Assembly: GCA_009842245.1 (NCBI GenBank)
Contig: VYFT01000013.1
Location: 30,402 to 62,806 of the forward strand
DNA from: Gammaproteobacteria bacterium
GTDB taxonomy: Bacteria; Pseudomonadota; Gammaproteobacteria; Pseudomonadales; Azotimanducaceae
Direction: 5' to 3'
DNA: 32,405 bases
This document shows positions 1 through 6,843 of the stretch, piece by piece (the first letter of the stretch is position 1; each line of letters begins with the position of its first letter). Both the position numbers and the translations under genes were made by a program. The notes beneath the pieces were generated by a model. It did not search any database. It was given only the letters and a program-made list of their open reading frames with translations, and had not been told where the DNA came from.

Positions 1-260
1 ATGCAGGTTGCGATCAGTAAGACTCCTAGAGGTAACATCCAGAATCCGAGTATGGGTAAGAACCCCAAGGTTCCGCCAATTATGAGAGGTATTCCAAGTG
101 CAAGACGGACGATTATTCTTAAGACGACAGGGAGCCGCTTCCCAAAGTTCAAAAACTTAAGAATCAAGCGTTTGAAAAATGGGGAATTAAGAACGTCTAT
201 CGCTGTTTGAATGGGGTAGAAGAGAATCTTTCCGACACGATGGAATAGGGTAGCGAACAT
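1..260 (-). CDS. small two-helix membrane protein, 3' end beyond the window
   Basis: An open minus-strand frame begins at ATG 258-260 and stays open to the left edge, giving 86 codons with the C-terminus missing. An in-frame TAA lies six codons upstream of the ATG, so this is the first ATG available; no strong ribosome binding site precedes it. The protein starts MFATLFHRVGKILFYP. A basic amphipathic stretch (about residues 29-49) is followed by two hydrophobic segments, about residues 44-62 and 66-84, joined by a Gly-rich turn (IIGGTLGFLPILGFWMLPLG). Small membrane proteins with a GFLPxLGFWMxPLG hairpin occur in many proteobacteria as uncharacterised inner-membrane proteins. That family resemblance is from memory; no function can be assigned. 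The plus-strand frame over the same bases gives a basic, composition-poor peptide and is taken as its shadow. Confidence 0.7.
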   Translation of the reverse strand, partial: MFATLFHRVGKILFYPIQTAIDVLNSPFFKRLILKFLNFGKRLPVVLRIIVRLALGIPLIIGGTLGFLPILGFWMLPLGVLLIATC

Positions 261-595
261 AAGAAAACTAATCGTTTATCTGGGAATCGGAAGTAACTCG
301 ACTGAAAAATGTATAAATTTCGTAATCACAGAATCTCACGATTTTAGGAGCATGAGTAAATATAACTGTATTTGCGTTTTAGGATTACCTAGATTGTACC
401 ACTCACTTGGTCTGTGTAATCGTATCATGCAGAACAAAAATTTACTCTATCAAATTGATCGTTGGATTAGTCGCCTCACTCTCAGTTCTGTTGGTGACCT
501 TAGAAAGACTTCTGTGTTTGATTCACAGTTCTCCAATTTTCAGCCGCTTGTACATAATCCACGACATTCGAATTAATTGAAGAAACGCACAAATC
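261..595. other. intergenic spacer between divergent genes
   Basis: These 335 bp separate the minus-strand membrane-protein gene from the plus-strand hydratase gene, so promoters for both should lie here. I see no convincing -35/-10 pair and no tRNA-like cloverleaf or terminator. A 74-codon open frame (352-576, plus) starts only one base after an AGGAG and has no recognisable protein features, so I do not call it a gene. Confidence 0.5.
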
Positions 596-1306
596 ATGGA
601 TGAATTGATAGCGCAAATCGTCAACGCCCTCCAAACCCGAACAACACTACCGAAATTCTCGAACTCACTTACGGTAACCGAAGCATACGAAATACAACAC
701 CACGTTGTCTCAAACCTTGGTTCTGACTCAGTTGTCGGCATTAAAGCTGGTCTTACTTCAAAAGGAAGTCAGGAAACGTTCGGAATTTCGCATCCCGTAC
801 TTGGACGAATATTTGAGTTTGGTCGATTGTTCTCTGGTACATCGTTCAATGAGACGCGAGGTGGGTTTCTGGAGTGTGAAATCGGCGTGCGTCTCGACGA
901 ATCTCGTAGTCCGATCTCCGTCTGTCCTGTCATCGAATTACCACGCTTAGCGTTCAGAAATCCAGATGATGCACTCGGTCCAAATTTAATTGCATGTAAT
1001 GTCGCAGCGGACAGGTATATCGTTGGAGACTGTACGGAAATTCCTAGATCCTTTGCTGAACGATCAGTGACTCTGAGTCGAGATAGAGAAATTCTTTGCA
1101 CAGCGAGTCTTAGCGAACCGTTAGGTGGACCACTTGACTCATTAGCTTGGATGCAAACCGAAGTAAAAGCGCGCGATATTGCAGTTCCAGACGGCGCACT
1201 CATGCTCACAGGAGCGTGTGGCGGCATTCATCCAGCACGACCCGGCAAATATGTCGCTGACTACGGTAGTTTAGGTAGAGTCGAGTTTGAAGTCCTAGTG
1301 GACTAA
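596..1306 (+). CDS. 2-keto-4-pentenoate hydratase / fumarylacetoacetate-hydrolase-superfamily protein
   Basis: This 236-aa protein belongs to the MhpD/HpcG (hydratase/decarboxylase) branch of the fumarylacetoacetate hydrolase fold. That branch hydrates or decarboxylates 2-keto-enoic acids in meta-cleavage pathways using Mg2+ or Mn2+. Visible family features are K50 in a GIKAGLTS motif, the metal-ligand pair E93 and E95 (FLECEIG), and E114 in PVIELPR. The usual ADN motif reads ACN (residues 133-135), and the protein is somewhat shorter than the typical 260 aa. It converges on the homogentisate dioxygenase gene, with only 25 bp between the stops. Homogentisate breakdown needs a final C-C hydrolysis, and no classical fumarylacetoacetase is in the window, so a role in that pathway is possible but is inference from position. 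The upstream GAAGAAA is a weak ribosome binding site. The exact substrate is unknown. Confidence 0.8.
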   Translation: MDELIAQIVNALQTRTTLPKFSNSLTVTEAYEIQHHVVSNLGSDSVVGIKAGLTSKGSQETFGISHPVLGRIFEFGRLFSGTSFNETRGGFLECEIGVRLDESRSPISVCPVIELPRLAFRNPDDALGPNLIACNVAADRYIVGDCTEIPRSFAERSVTLSRDREILCTASLSEPLGGPLDSLAWMQTEVKARDIAVPDGALMLTGACGGIHPARPGKYVADYGSLGRVEFEVLVD

Positions 1307-1331
1307 TCTCCGTCCGAAGAACGCTACCTAA

Positions 1332-2444
1332 CTACGAGCTCTCCCAACTCCGAGAGTAGCCCTCAATTTCATAATCGGTCGCACTGACTTCCAGCGAATC
1401 TCGCGTATCTAGCATGACTGCGATTTCGTCCGTGTGAGTATTCGGTTGCTCAAACACTCGCTTCAAGGCTCCTGGGTGCGGCCCGTGTGTAATCCCACCA
1501 GGATGGTAGGTCATCATACCGACATCGATGTGGTCTCGACTGAAAAAGTGTCCCGCATGAAAGAAAATCACTTCATCATAGTCTTCGTTGTTGTGGAAGA
1601 ACGGTACTTTGATCGCGGTTTCGTCTGTTTCAAACGGACGTGGTACAAAAGTGCTGACCATAAAGCGATCGCAGACGAAAGTCGCGTGCGCGGATGGGGG
1701 TAGATGGTATCTATGACTATTAACCGGCAAAATATCGTCGACGTTAATCCGAACGGGAACAAGGTCACCAGTCCAACCGACCGCATCGAGTGGGTTGTAC
1801 GGATACTCGACTTTTGTAACTCTATTGTGTTTCTTGATTTTTACAGTCCATGAGGACTCATCTTGTTGAGCGAGAAACACATCATCCATCTCAGGCGTGT
1901 CTAGCTTCGCTGGATCAAAAATCGCATGCGCCCCTAACATACCTTTATCTGGAAGTGAGTATTGGGAATTCGTAGCCTCAACGAGTAGCACGTTCATTGG
2001 AGATTCGTGTTCGACGCGCCACATCGTACCTCTAGGTACAACGATGTAATCTCCCTTGCGAATCGCAAGGTGTCCAAAGTCGCAGAAGAAGTCGCCTTCG
2101 CCTTCGTGAACAAACAACAGTAGGTCACCGTCGGCATTTCTCGCTAGAGTCGACATGGACTTGGAAGTATTCCAAAGCGAAACACGTACATGTTTGTTGT
2201 ACAAGACTTCCACACTGTCCCAAGGATCATTTGTTTCCGATACGTTCTGAAGATTAAAAGCTCGAGGTTGTAACTCACCTTCAATATTCGACCATCCGGT
2301 CGGCGGTCGTTTGTGATAGATTCGCGATGAAGGTCCAGAGAACCCCTCGCGGCCGATTTCACGTTCAAAACTACCTTCCGGTAAGTCTCGATGCGCTTGT
2401 CTCGAAGTTTCGCCTTGTTGCCAAATTGCGTTAAACGGTTTCAT
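1332..2444 (-). CDS. hmgA: homogentisate 1,2-dioxygenase
   Basis: This 370-aa cupin-type non-haem iron enzyme opens the ring of homogentisate to maleylacetoacetate, in the cytoplasm, in tyrosine and phenylalanine catabolism. It matches the shorter bacterial form of the family; the eukaryotic and Pseudomonas enzymes are about 430-445 aa. Recognisable blocks are LLLFVHEGEG (about 108-117), GDYIVVPRGTMWRVE (131-145), the PFFHNNEDYDEVIFFHAGHF region, and YHPGGITHGPHPGA (313-326). By comparison with the human enzyme, H284, E291 and H320 are the likely iron ligands and H314 lies in the active site; this alignment was made by eye. The start has a good AGAGGAG ribosome binding site six bases upstream, at 2451-2457. 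Its first 14 bases overlap the end of the hydroxyphenylpyruvate dioxygenase gene, so the two are co-transcribed and probably translationally coupled. Confidence 0.93.
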   Translation of the reverse strand: MKPFNAIWQQGETSRQAHRDLPEGSFEREIGREGFSGPSSRIYHKRPPTGWSNIEGELQPRAFNLQNVSETNDPWDSVEVLYNKHVRVSLWNTSKSMSTLARNADGDLLLFVHEGEGDFFCDFGHLAIRKGDYIVVPRGTMWRVEHESPMNVLLVEATNSQYSLPDKGMLGAHAIFDPAKLDTPEMDDVFLAQQDESSWTVKIKKHNRVTKVEYPYNPLDAVGWTGDLVPVRINVDDILPVNSHRYHLPPSAHATFVCDRFMVSTFVPRPFETDETAIKVPFFHNNEDYDEVIFFHAGHFFSRDHIDVGMMTYHPGGITHGPHPGALKRVFEQPNTHTDEIAVMLDTRDSLEVSATDYEIEGYSRSWESS

Positions 2445-3486
2445 TGAGTACTCCTCTTAGTTGCTGATCTCTCTCAATGCTCTCAAACAAAGCTTGAAAA
2501 TTACCTTCTCCAAATCCTTGATTACCTCGTCTTTGAATAATCTCAAAGAAGATCGGTCCAATTAGGTCTACAGTAAAGATTTGAAGCAAATATCCTGATT
2601 CTGGTGACCCATCAAGAAGAATCTGTCTTTCACGCATCGCTTCCACATTTTCACCGTGACCCTCGACTCGCGCGTTGAGTGCTTCGTAGTATGTATCTGG
2701 TGTGGACTGAAATTCAACGCCGTTAGCGCGTAATACGTCTACCGCGCTAAAAATGTTGTCAGTGTGAAGCGCGATGTGTTGAATACCTTCGCCGTTATAT
2801 CGGTGCAAGAATTCTTCAATCTGCGATTTGTCGTCCGCTGATTCGTTGAGCGGAATCCGAATTTTGCCACACGCGCTAGTCATCGCTTTCGACGTTAAGC
2901 CGGTTTGGACGCCGTGAATCTGAAAGTACTGAGCTTCGTGAAATTCAAACACGTTTTCATAAAAATCCGCTAATTTAGACAAATTCCCTCGAAACAGATT
3001 GTGGGTTAAGTGATCCAGGAATGTGAGAGGGCCGCTGGCACTAGCAAATGCAGTTTCATCGAGGTCGAAGTCTACGTCGTAAATAGTCCGATCACCGTAG
3101 CGGTCCACTAGGTAGAGATGTGAACCCCCGACACCTTCAAAAGCAGGGATGGACAGTTCCATTGGTCCAACGTTAGTCTCAACAGGTTTAGCGCCGCGTT
3201 GCACCGCTATGTTCGTTGCGTGGTTAGCGTCTTTTACACGAATTGCAAATCCGTTCGCAGAATCTCCGTGTGTTTGCGCGAAGTGGTGGGATTGACCTTC
3301 ACTTTCGGCATTGATCAAGAAGTGAATGTCGTTTTGCTTGTAGAGCAAGACGTTTTTGGATCGATGTTTTCCAACAAGGTTAAAACCGATCTTGGAAAAT
3401 ACTCCCTGTAAATAGTCCGGATTCTCGCAAGCAAATTCGACAAACTCAAAGCCGTCGGTGCCGATACTATCATTTCGTTTCGACAT
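2431..3486 (-). CDS. hppD: 4-hydroxyphenylpyruvate dioxygenase
   Basis: This 351-aa Fe(II) dioxygenase converts 4-hydroxyphenylpyruvate to homogentisate, the substrate of the next gene. It has the two-domain vicinal-oxygen-chelate fold. The facial triad is visible as H159 (LDHLTHN), H237 (GIQHIAL) and E315 (PIFFEIIQRR). The C-terminal GFGEGNFQALFESIERDQ block is the family's closing helix. An ATG 17 codons further upstream (3537) is in frame. I chose 3486 because GGAGAG sits six bases before it and because the longer version would cross the promoter and the start of the divergent regulator. The length then fits bacterial enzymes of about 350-360 aa. Regulation is probably by the divergent MarR protein. 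Confidence 0.95.
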   Translation of the reverse strand: MSKRNDSIGTDGFEFVEFACENPDYLQGVFSKIGFNLVGKHRSKNVLLYKQNDIHFLINAESEGQSHHFAQTHGDSANGFAIRVKDANHATNIAVQRGAKPVETNVGPMELSIPAFEGVGGSHLYLVDRYGDRTIYDVDFDLDETAFASASGPLTFLDHLTHNLFRGNLSKLADFYENVFEFHEAQYFQIHGVQTGLTSKAMTSACGKIRIPLNESADDKSQIEEFLHRYNGEGIQHIALHTDNIFSAVDVLRANGVEFQSTPDTYYEALNARVEGHGENVEAMRERQILLDGSPESGYLLQIFTVDLIGPIFFEIIQRRGNQGFGEGNFQALFESIERDQQLRGVLNETV

Positions 3487-3492
3487 AATTAA

Positions 3493-3498
3493 CTCTCC
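3493..3498 (-). promoter_or_regulatory. ribosome binding site of hppD
   Basis: On the minus strand GGAGAG lies six bases before ATG 3486. It settles the start of hppD in favour of this ATG over the in-frame ATG at 3537, which has no such site. Confidence 0.75.
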
Positions 3499-3503
3499 GT
3501 ATT

Positions 3504-3527
3504 TAGTTTCATTATTATATAGTTTCA
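3504..3527 (-). promoter_or_regulatory. hppD promoter -10 box within a direct-repeat candidate operator
   Basis: On the minus strand two exact copies of TGAAACTA (3520-3527 and 3504-3511, 16-bp period) flank a perfect TATAAT (3514-3519). No good TTGACA-like -35 is seen at the expected distance, so the promoter may be weak or activated. The position between a MarR gene and its divergent target, with the repeats framing the -10, makes this the likely binding site of that regulator. MarR dimers usually bind inverted rather than direct repeats, which lowers confidence. On the plus strand TATATA (3516-3521) ends seven bases before the marR ATG, so the same site could control both directions. Confidence 0.5.
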
Positions 3528-3528
3528 A

Positions 3529-3999
3529 ATGGAACAAAAATCAAGTTTACAGTTACAGTACTTTTTACCATATCGACTATCCGTGCTGTCGAACAATGTT
3601 AGCTCTTTGTTAGCTTCTCTGTATACGGAAAAATTTGGAATTTCAATTCCAGAATGGAGAACAGTAGCAGTCTTGGGTGAAGAACCCGGATTGACGAGTA
3701 CTCAGATCGCGATGCGCGTAGCGATGGATAAGGTCGCGGTTACTCGAGCGGTCCAAAGCTTAATAGAAAAACAATTCGTTCTACGTAGTTCATCGCAAGC
3801 AGACGGTCGTGTGTCGCATCTAAATTTAACTGAGAGGGGTCAGCGTGTTTATGACGAAGTAGTTCCGATGGCTCTGAACTTTGAACGTGAAATATGGGGT
3901 GCGTTGGCACCGGAGGAACAATCTTACTGGGTGAAGTTGTTCTCAAAAATGGAGCAACGCGTGGAAGAAATTCGCAACGGCGTACCTAAGCTCGATTAG
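3529..3999 (+). CDS. MarR-family transcriptional regulator
   Basis: This 156-aa winged helix-turn-helix protein of usual MarR length has the dimerisation helices at both ends. The DNA-binding core runs from about residues 55 to 100: LTSTQIAMRVAMDK (helices 2-3), the recognition helix around VAVTRAVQSLIEK, and a wing with the family's DxR motif (D92, R94). It is divergent to hppD-hmgA with a 42-bp spacer and is the obvious candidate to sense an aromatic intermediate and control that pair. There is no Shine-Dalgarno sequence before the ATG, and an in-frame TAG lies three codons upstream, so no longer form exists. A TATATA box seven bases before the ATG suggests a leaderless mRNA. The effector is unknown. 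Confidence 0.92.
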   Translation: MEQKSSLQLQYFLPYRLSVLSNNVSSLLASLYTEKFGISIPEWRTVAVLGEEPGLTSTQIAMRVAMDKVAVTRAVQSLIEKQFVLRSSSQADGRVSHLNLTERGQRVYDEVVPMALNFEREIWGALAPEEQSYWVKLFSKMEQRVEEIRNGVPKLD

Positions 4000-4034
4000 T
4001 TTTCATCACCTTGATCGCCGGGGACGAGAACGTA

Positions 4035-4069
4035 TCGATTGTCTTCGATAAATCAATCGAAGAGTTTTT
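4035..4069 (+). terminator. possible rho-independent terminator of the marR gene
   Basis: TCGATTG (4035-4041) and CAATCGA (4054-4060) form a 7-bp perfect stem with a 12-base loop, followed after four bases by TTTTT (4065-4069). It lies 35 bp after the marR stop and overlaps the end of the convergent lipoprotein gene. The stem is short and the U-tract brief, so this is tentative. Confidence 0.35.
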
Positions 4070-5300
4070 GCACTACTAGACTGTTTCCGGAATGCAGTAG
4101 CAAATCTCCGTTCTCTCGAAGATGCGAAATTCTTGTCGATGCAGGACTTCGCCACAACTCAAGGACCTGCCCGTTGTCGAAGAGTTCTACCAAAATTGAA
4201 CCGCAGGGAGCTATGTCTGTCCCACATGAGACCAGTGACTGTGAGACCACCGCAAATCTTCTGTATTCGCAATCCTTTAAACTAGACACATCAGCGAGAT
4301 CGACATCTGCGCACGAGTTGTACTCGTGCCAACCAGACACGTAGCCTACACCACGCGCACTTTGAAGCGGCCACCGTTCCAATACGTTCCCATTCTGGTC
4401 GTGGACCACAATCGCGTCCTCAGCATTGTCCCAATCTACAAAGTGAACTGAATCTTCTTCGATCGCGATGACACGCGGATTTTTGAAGTTCCGGACGCTC
4501 TGTCGACCACATGGGGACTCTCCGTCCAACACGACTAAGTCCCAATAATCACGAGCAGCATACAGCGTGTTGTTTTCGCCAGCAATCACCGACAGTTCAT
4601 ACTCGTCGTCTTTTTCGGTCAATGGCAGCATTTCGATGAAAAGTTCTGTTGCACCATCACAATTCAGATCGACCGATTGAGATGAACGTACCATAAATGT
4701 GGGTAGCTCTACAACTTGAGGAGAACTATTGGTGATTTCGTATATCAAAACTTGGGTCGGAGAAGTAGGGTGAATAAGAACCACGCTGTCTACACCATCT
4801 CCATTTGTGTCTACGATGATCGGACCGTACGCGCCTCTCGGAATATCTAGTTCGTAATTTTGGGCACCACCATCGAGACCGCGGAATGCAAGTACGTAGT
4901 AGTCTTTGTCTCGATATGGAGTGACAATAAGTCTCAACGCGGCTAGATACATTGCATCACGGTGTCTGACGAAATACCACGGTTTGTATAAGATTGATCG
5001 TGAGGTGACTCGTGAACTGCGATTCAGTGTAGTGATGCGGCTCAGAGAGTAGTCTCCGTCAAATGTACCGATAGCTCGTCTACCTGCGATTACTACTTGG
5101 CGATCATGTTCGCGCACGATCAAATCAGATCCCAGAACGAAGTCATCATCTGCATGAACATACACCGCTCCGGGGATTGGCTCGTGTTGAAATGCTCCGA
5201 CAGGAAACGCCGTTATTAACCAAAAGCTACAACTGGTGACCGTCAAGCAGAAAATTAGTATTGCGAACCCCGCCAACAGTAATCTAGGTCGGAACTTCAT
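4053..5300 (-). CDS. predicted lipoprotein with FG-GAP-like acidic loops
   Basis: This 415-aa protein starts with a basic, hydrophobic signal sequence and a lipobox VTSC (residues 21-24). C24 would be lipidated, and Ser at +2 predicts outer-membrane sorting in Gram-negatives. Two acidic calcium-loop-like motifs typical of FG-GAP/VCBS beta-propeller repeats follow: DTNGDGVDS (164-172) and DLNCDGATEL (211-220). The remainder is beta-rich with six further Cys residues, consistent with an exported, disulfide-bonded domain. The start overlaps the stop of the preceding gene as ATGA, so the two are translationally coupled. Length (415 against 414 aa), loop spacing and the C-terminal block (GDLLLHSGNSLV here, GRLLFHSVSNLV there) make it a diverged tandem paralogue of that gene. 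No enzymatic motif is seen and the function is unknown. Confidence 0.75.
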   Translation of the reverse strand: MKFRPRLLLAGFAILIFCLTVTSCSFWLITAFPVGAFQHEPIPGAVYVHADDDFVLGSDLIVREHDRQVVIAGRRAIGTFDGDYSLSRITTLNRSSRVTSRSILYKPWYFVRHRDAMYLAALRLIVTPYRDKDYYVLAFRGLDGGAQNYELDIPRGAYGPIIVDTNGDGVDSVVLIHPTSPTQVLIYEITNSSPQVVELPTFMVRSSQSVDLNCDGATELFIEMLPLTEKDDEYELSVIAGENNTLYAARDYWDLVVLDGESPCGRQSVRNFKNPRVIAIEEDSVHFVDWDNAEDAIVVHDQNGNVLERWPLQSARGVGYVSGWHEYNSCADVDLADVSSLKDCEYRRFAVVSQSLVSCGTDIAPCGSILVELFDNGQVLELWRSPASTRISHLRENGDLLLHSGNSLVVQKLFD

Positions 5301-6541
5301 TCTTTAGCTCGCTCAAGATTTTCCGGGAGACTAACCTCTACCAAGTTAGACACCGAATGAAATAACAAGCGTCCATCGCTAGTCAGTAAGCTAGCGAAAC
5401 TCCAGTTCGGCCATGTGGCCAGCGTATTCCAAGTTCCATCGGGATGAAGTAACAAAGCCCAAGTACCACAGTCGTCCTTTTCCCAGAAAAATTGTTCGCA
5501 CCCGTGTCCGTAGATCGCATAAACCGACAGATACCGGGAACAATCCTGTTTTGCAGTAATTCCCGACTCATTTGCTGCAACACAATTAGTGTCGATCAAA
5601 GGGTAAAAATTCAACGGGCGACGCATCCCAGTCATTCGCACCTCCCAAGAGTGCTTCTCCGCACCTGAGAGATGGATTAGTTTCAAATAGTCCTGTACCG
5701 GACTATCTGTGTAGTACCGCCCCACGTTCCCTGGAGAGAATTGTGTCAAGAAATTTTCGAAATATCTCTCTAACTTCAGTGGATCTTTACTCTTCACGTT
5801 CGAGGTGCAGGCACGAATCTTACGCCAGTTATTTTGAAGATGTGTTCGATATCTAGTTAGTTCAAAATTTTGGTCTTTCAAAGTCAAAACGAAATAGCCA
5901 TACGACTGCCACTCGTTGTCATGTTCGAGGATCGAGTCATAACCCGCCCGAAACATCAACTCTTCGTTACCGTCGCAATCAAAGTCCGTCTCTGTTACGC
6001 GGTAGATATTCTCTAATTTGGTATCAAACCAAGACTTCGAAACGTCATGTAAGCTGTCGTCAGCCAAGTTGTACACAGTCAGAGAATCATCGCCCTCGAC
6101 GATAACACTATCGACGCCATCTCCGTCAAAATCTGCAACACCAATATTAGAACAAGTGTCGCAAAGTCGCACTTCAGAAATGTCTCCTAAATCAGGAGAA
6201 ATGAACAATAGGTGGGGAATTCTCAGGTCTTCTGTCATGGGTTTGCGGTTATAGCCTACCATTCCAAGTCCATTGGAAAAGCGAGCAAGCTCAACGTTTA
6301 GAAAAGCACCTTTGAGTTTCTTTTTTGCAATGACACTGTATTCCCGGTCTAAGAACACCATACCAAAATATCCTGCTACCGCAATGGAGCCGTTATCCAG
6401 TTCCACCATATCGAAGACGTTGCCCACTTGGTTGGTCGTATCGTGCGTAAAGACTATTTTCGGTTCACTACCGAAACACTTAACCCCGATTAAACAGAGC
6501 AGAGATACTAGCAGGTAACTTTGAATAAGCTTACATCTCAT
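5297..6541 (-). CDS. exported FG-GAP-like protein
   Basis: This 414-aa protein starts at ATG 6541, preceded by a strong GGAGGGG (6544-6550). A start 23 codons further upstream is open but lacks such a site and would hide the signal peptide. Residues 1-25 form a Sec signal (MRCKLIQSYLLVSLLCLIG, then CFGS before EPK). The Cys near its end is preceded by Lys, so it is not a lipobox. Acidic loops DFDGDGVDS (137-145) and DFDCDGNEEL (186-195) match FG-GAP-type calcium-binding loops. A CxxC pair (C127, C130) and several other Cys residues suggest oxidative folding in the periplasm. It is first of a coupled pair with the following lipoprotein. It lies 302 bp after the last giant TPR gene on the same strand, so it may or may not belong to that operon. 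No function is recognised. Confidence 0.75.
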   Translation of the reverse strand: MRCKLIQSYLLVSLLCLIGVKCFGSEPKIVFTHDTTNQVGNVFDMVELDNGSIAVAGYFGMVFLDREYSVIAKKKLKGAFLNVELARFSNGLGMVGYNRKPMTEDLRIPHLLFISPDLGDISEVRLCDTCSNIGVADFDGDGVDSVIVEGDDSLTVYNLADDSLHDVSKSWFDTKLENIYRVTETDFDCDGNEELMFRAGYDSILEHDNEWQSYGYFVLTLKDQNFELTRYRTHLQNNWRKIRACTSNVKSKDPLKLERYFENFLTQFSPGNVGRYYTDSPVQDYLKLIHLSGAEKHSWEVRMTGMRRPLNFYPLIDTNCVAANESGITAKQDCSRYLSVYAIYGHGCEQFFWEKDDCGTWALLLHPDGTWNTLATWPNWSFASLLTSDGRLLFHSVSNLVEVSLPENLERAKE

Positions 6542-6843
6542 AGCCCCTCCACCAAGAACCATGACTTTGTTCGAGCAAACTCTTGAGTAGTTAGTGAGTG
6601 GAATCATCACCTAGTGTCACGATCGCGAAGATATCCCCCAACGCATCCAGAAAAACTCGGTACCAACGGACATTGTTTCCCAGTGAAACTTGCGCGCGTC
6701 GCACAACATGTGATTGAACTTCCTTTGAGAGCGCTCAACGCACTATTCCACATTTAAATGATGCGTTAATTCAATAGAAGCTTCTTGCTCATCAAATACA
6801 GAGTTCGTGTGCAAGTAAGAAAACTCTACACCTCGCGATGAAT
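6542..6843. other. intergenic spacer after the third giant TPR gene
   Basis: These 302 bp hold the strong ribosome binding site of the next gene and presumably its promoter. On the minus strand TTGAAT followed 18 bases later by TGGAAT is a poor promoter match. AGAGTT and AACTCT could pair across a 16-base loop shortly after the TPR stop, but no U-tract follows. I see no small gene here. Confidence 0.4.

Noticed and set aside
352-576. 74-codon plus-strand open frame preceded by AGGAG
   Set aside because: The AGGAG is one base from the ATG, too close to work well. The peptide has no recognisable motif, and part of it overlaps another equally unconvincing frame on the minus strand.
769-1227. 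152-codon minus-strand frame opposite the hydratase gene
   Set aside because: The plus-strand protein has clear family motifs. The opposite frame has none and is a shadow.
3487-3537. 17-residue N-terminal extension of hppD
   Set aside because: It would run across the TATAAT and into the divergent marR gene. The internal ATG has a good ribosome site and gives the usual protein length.
6542-6610. 23-residue N-terminal extension of the exported FG-GAP-like protein
   Set aside because: It has no ribosome binding site at the upstream ATG, and it would place extra residues before a normal signal peptide. GGAGGGG precedes ATG 6541.
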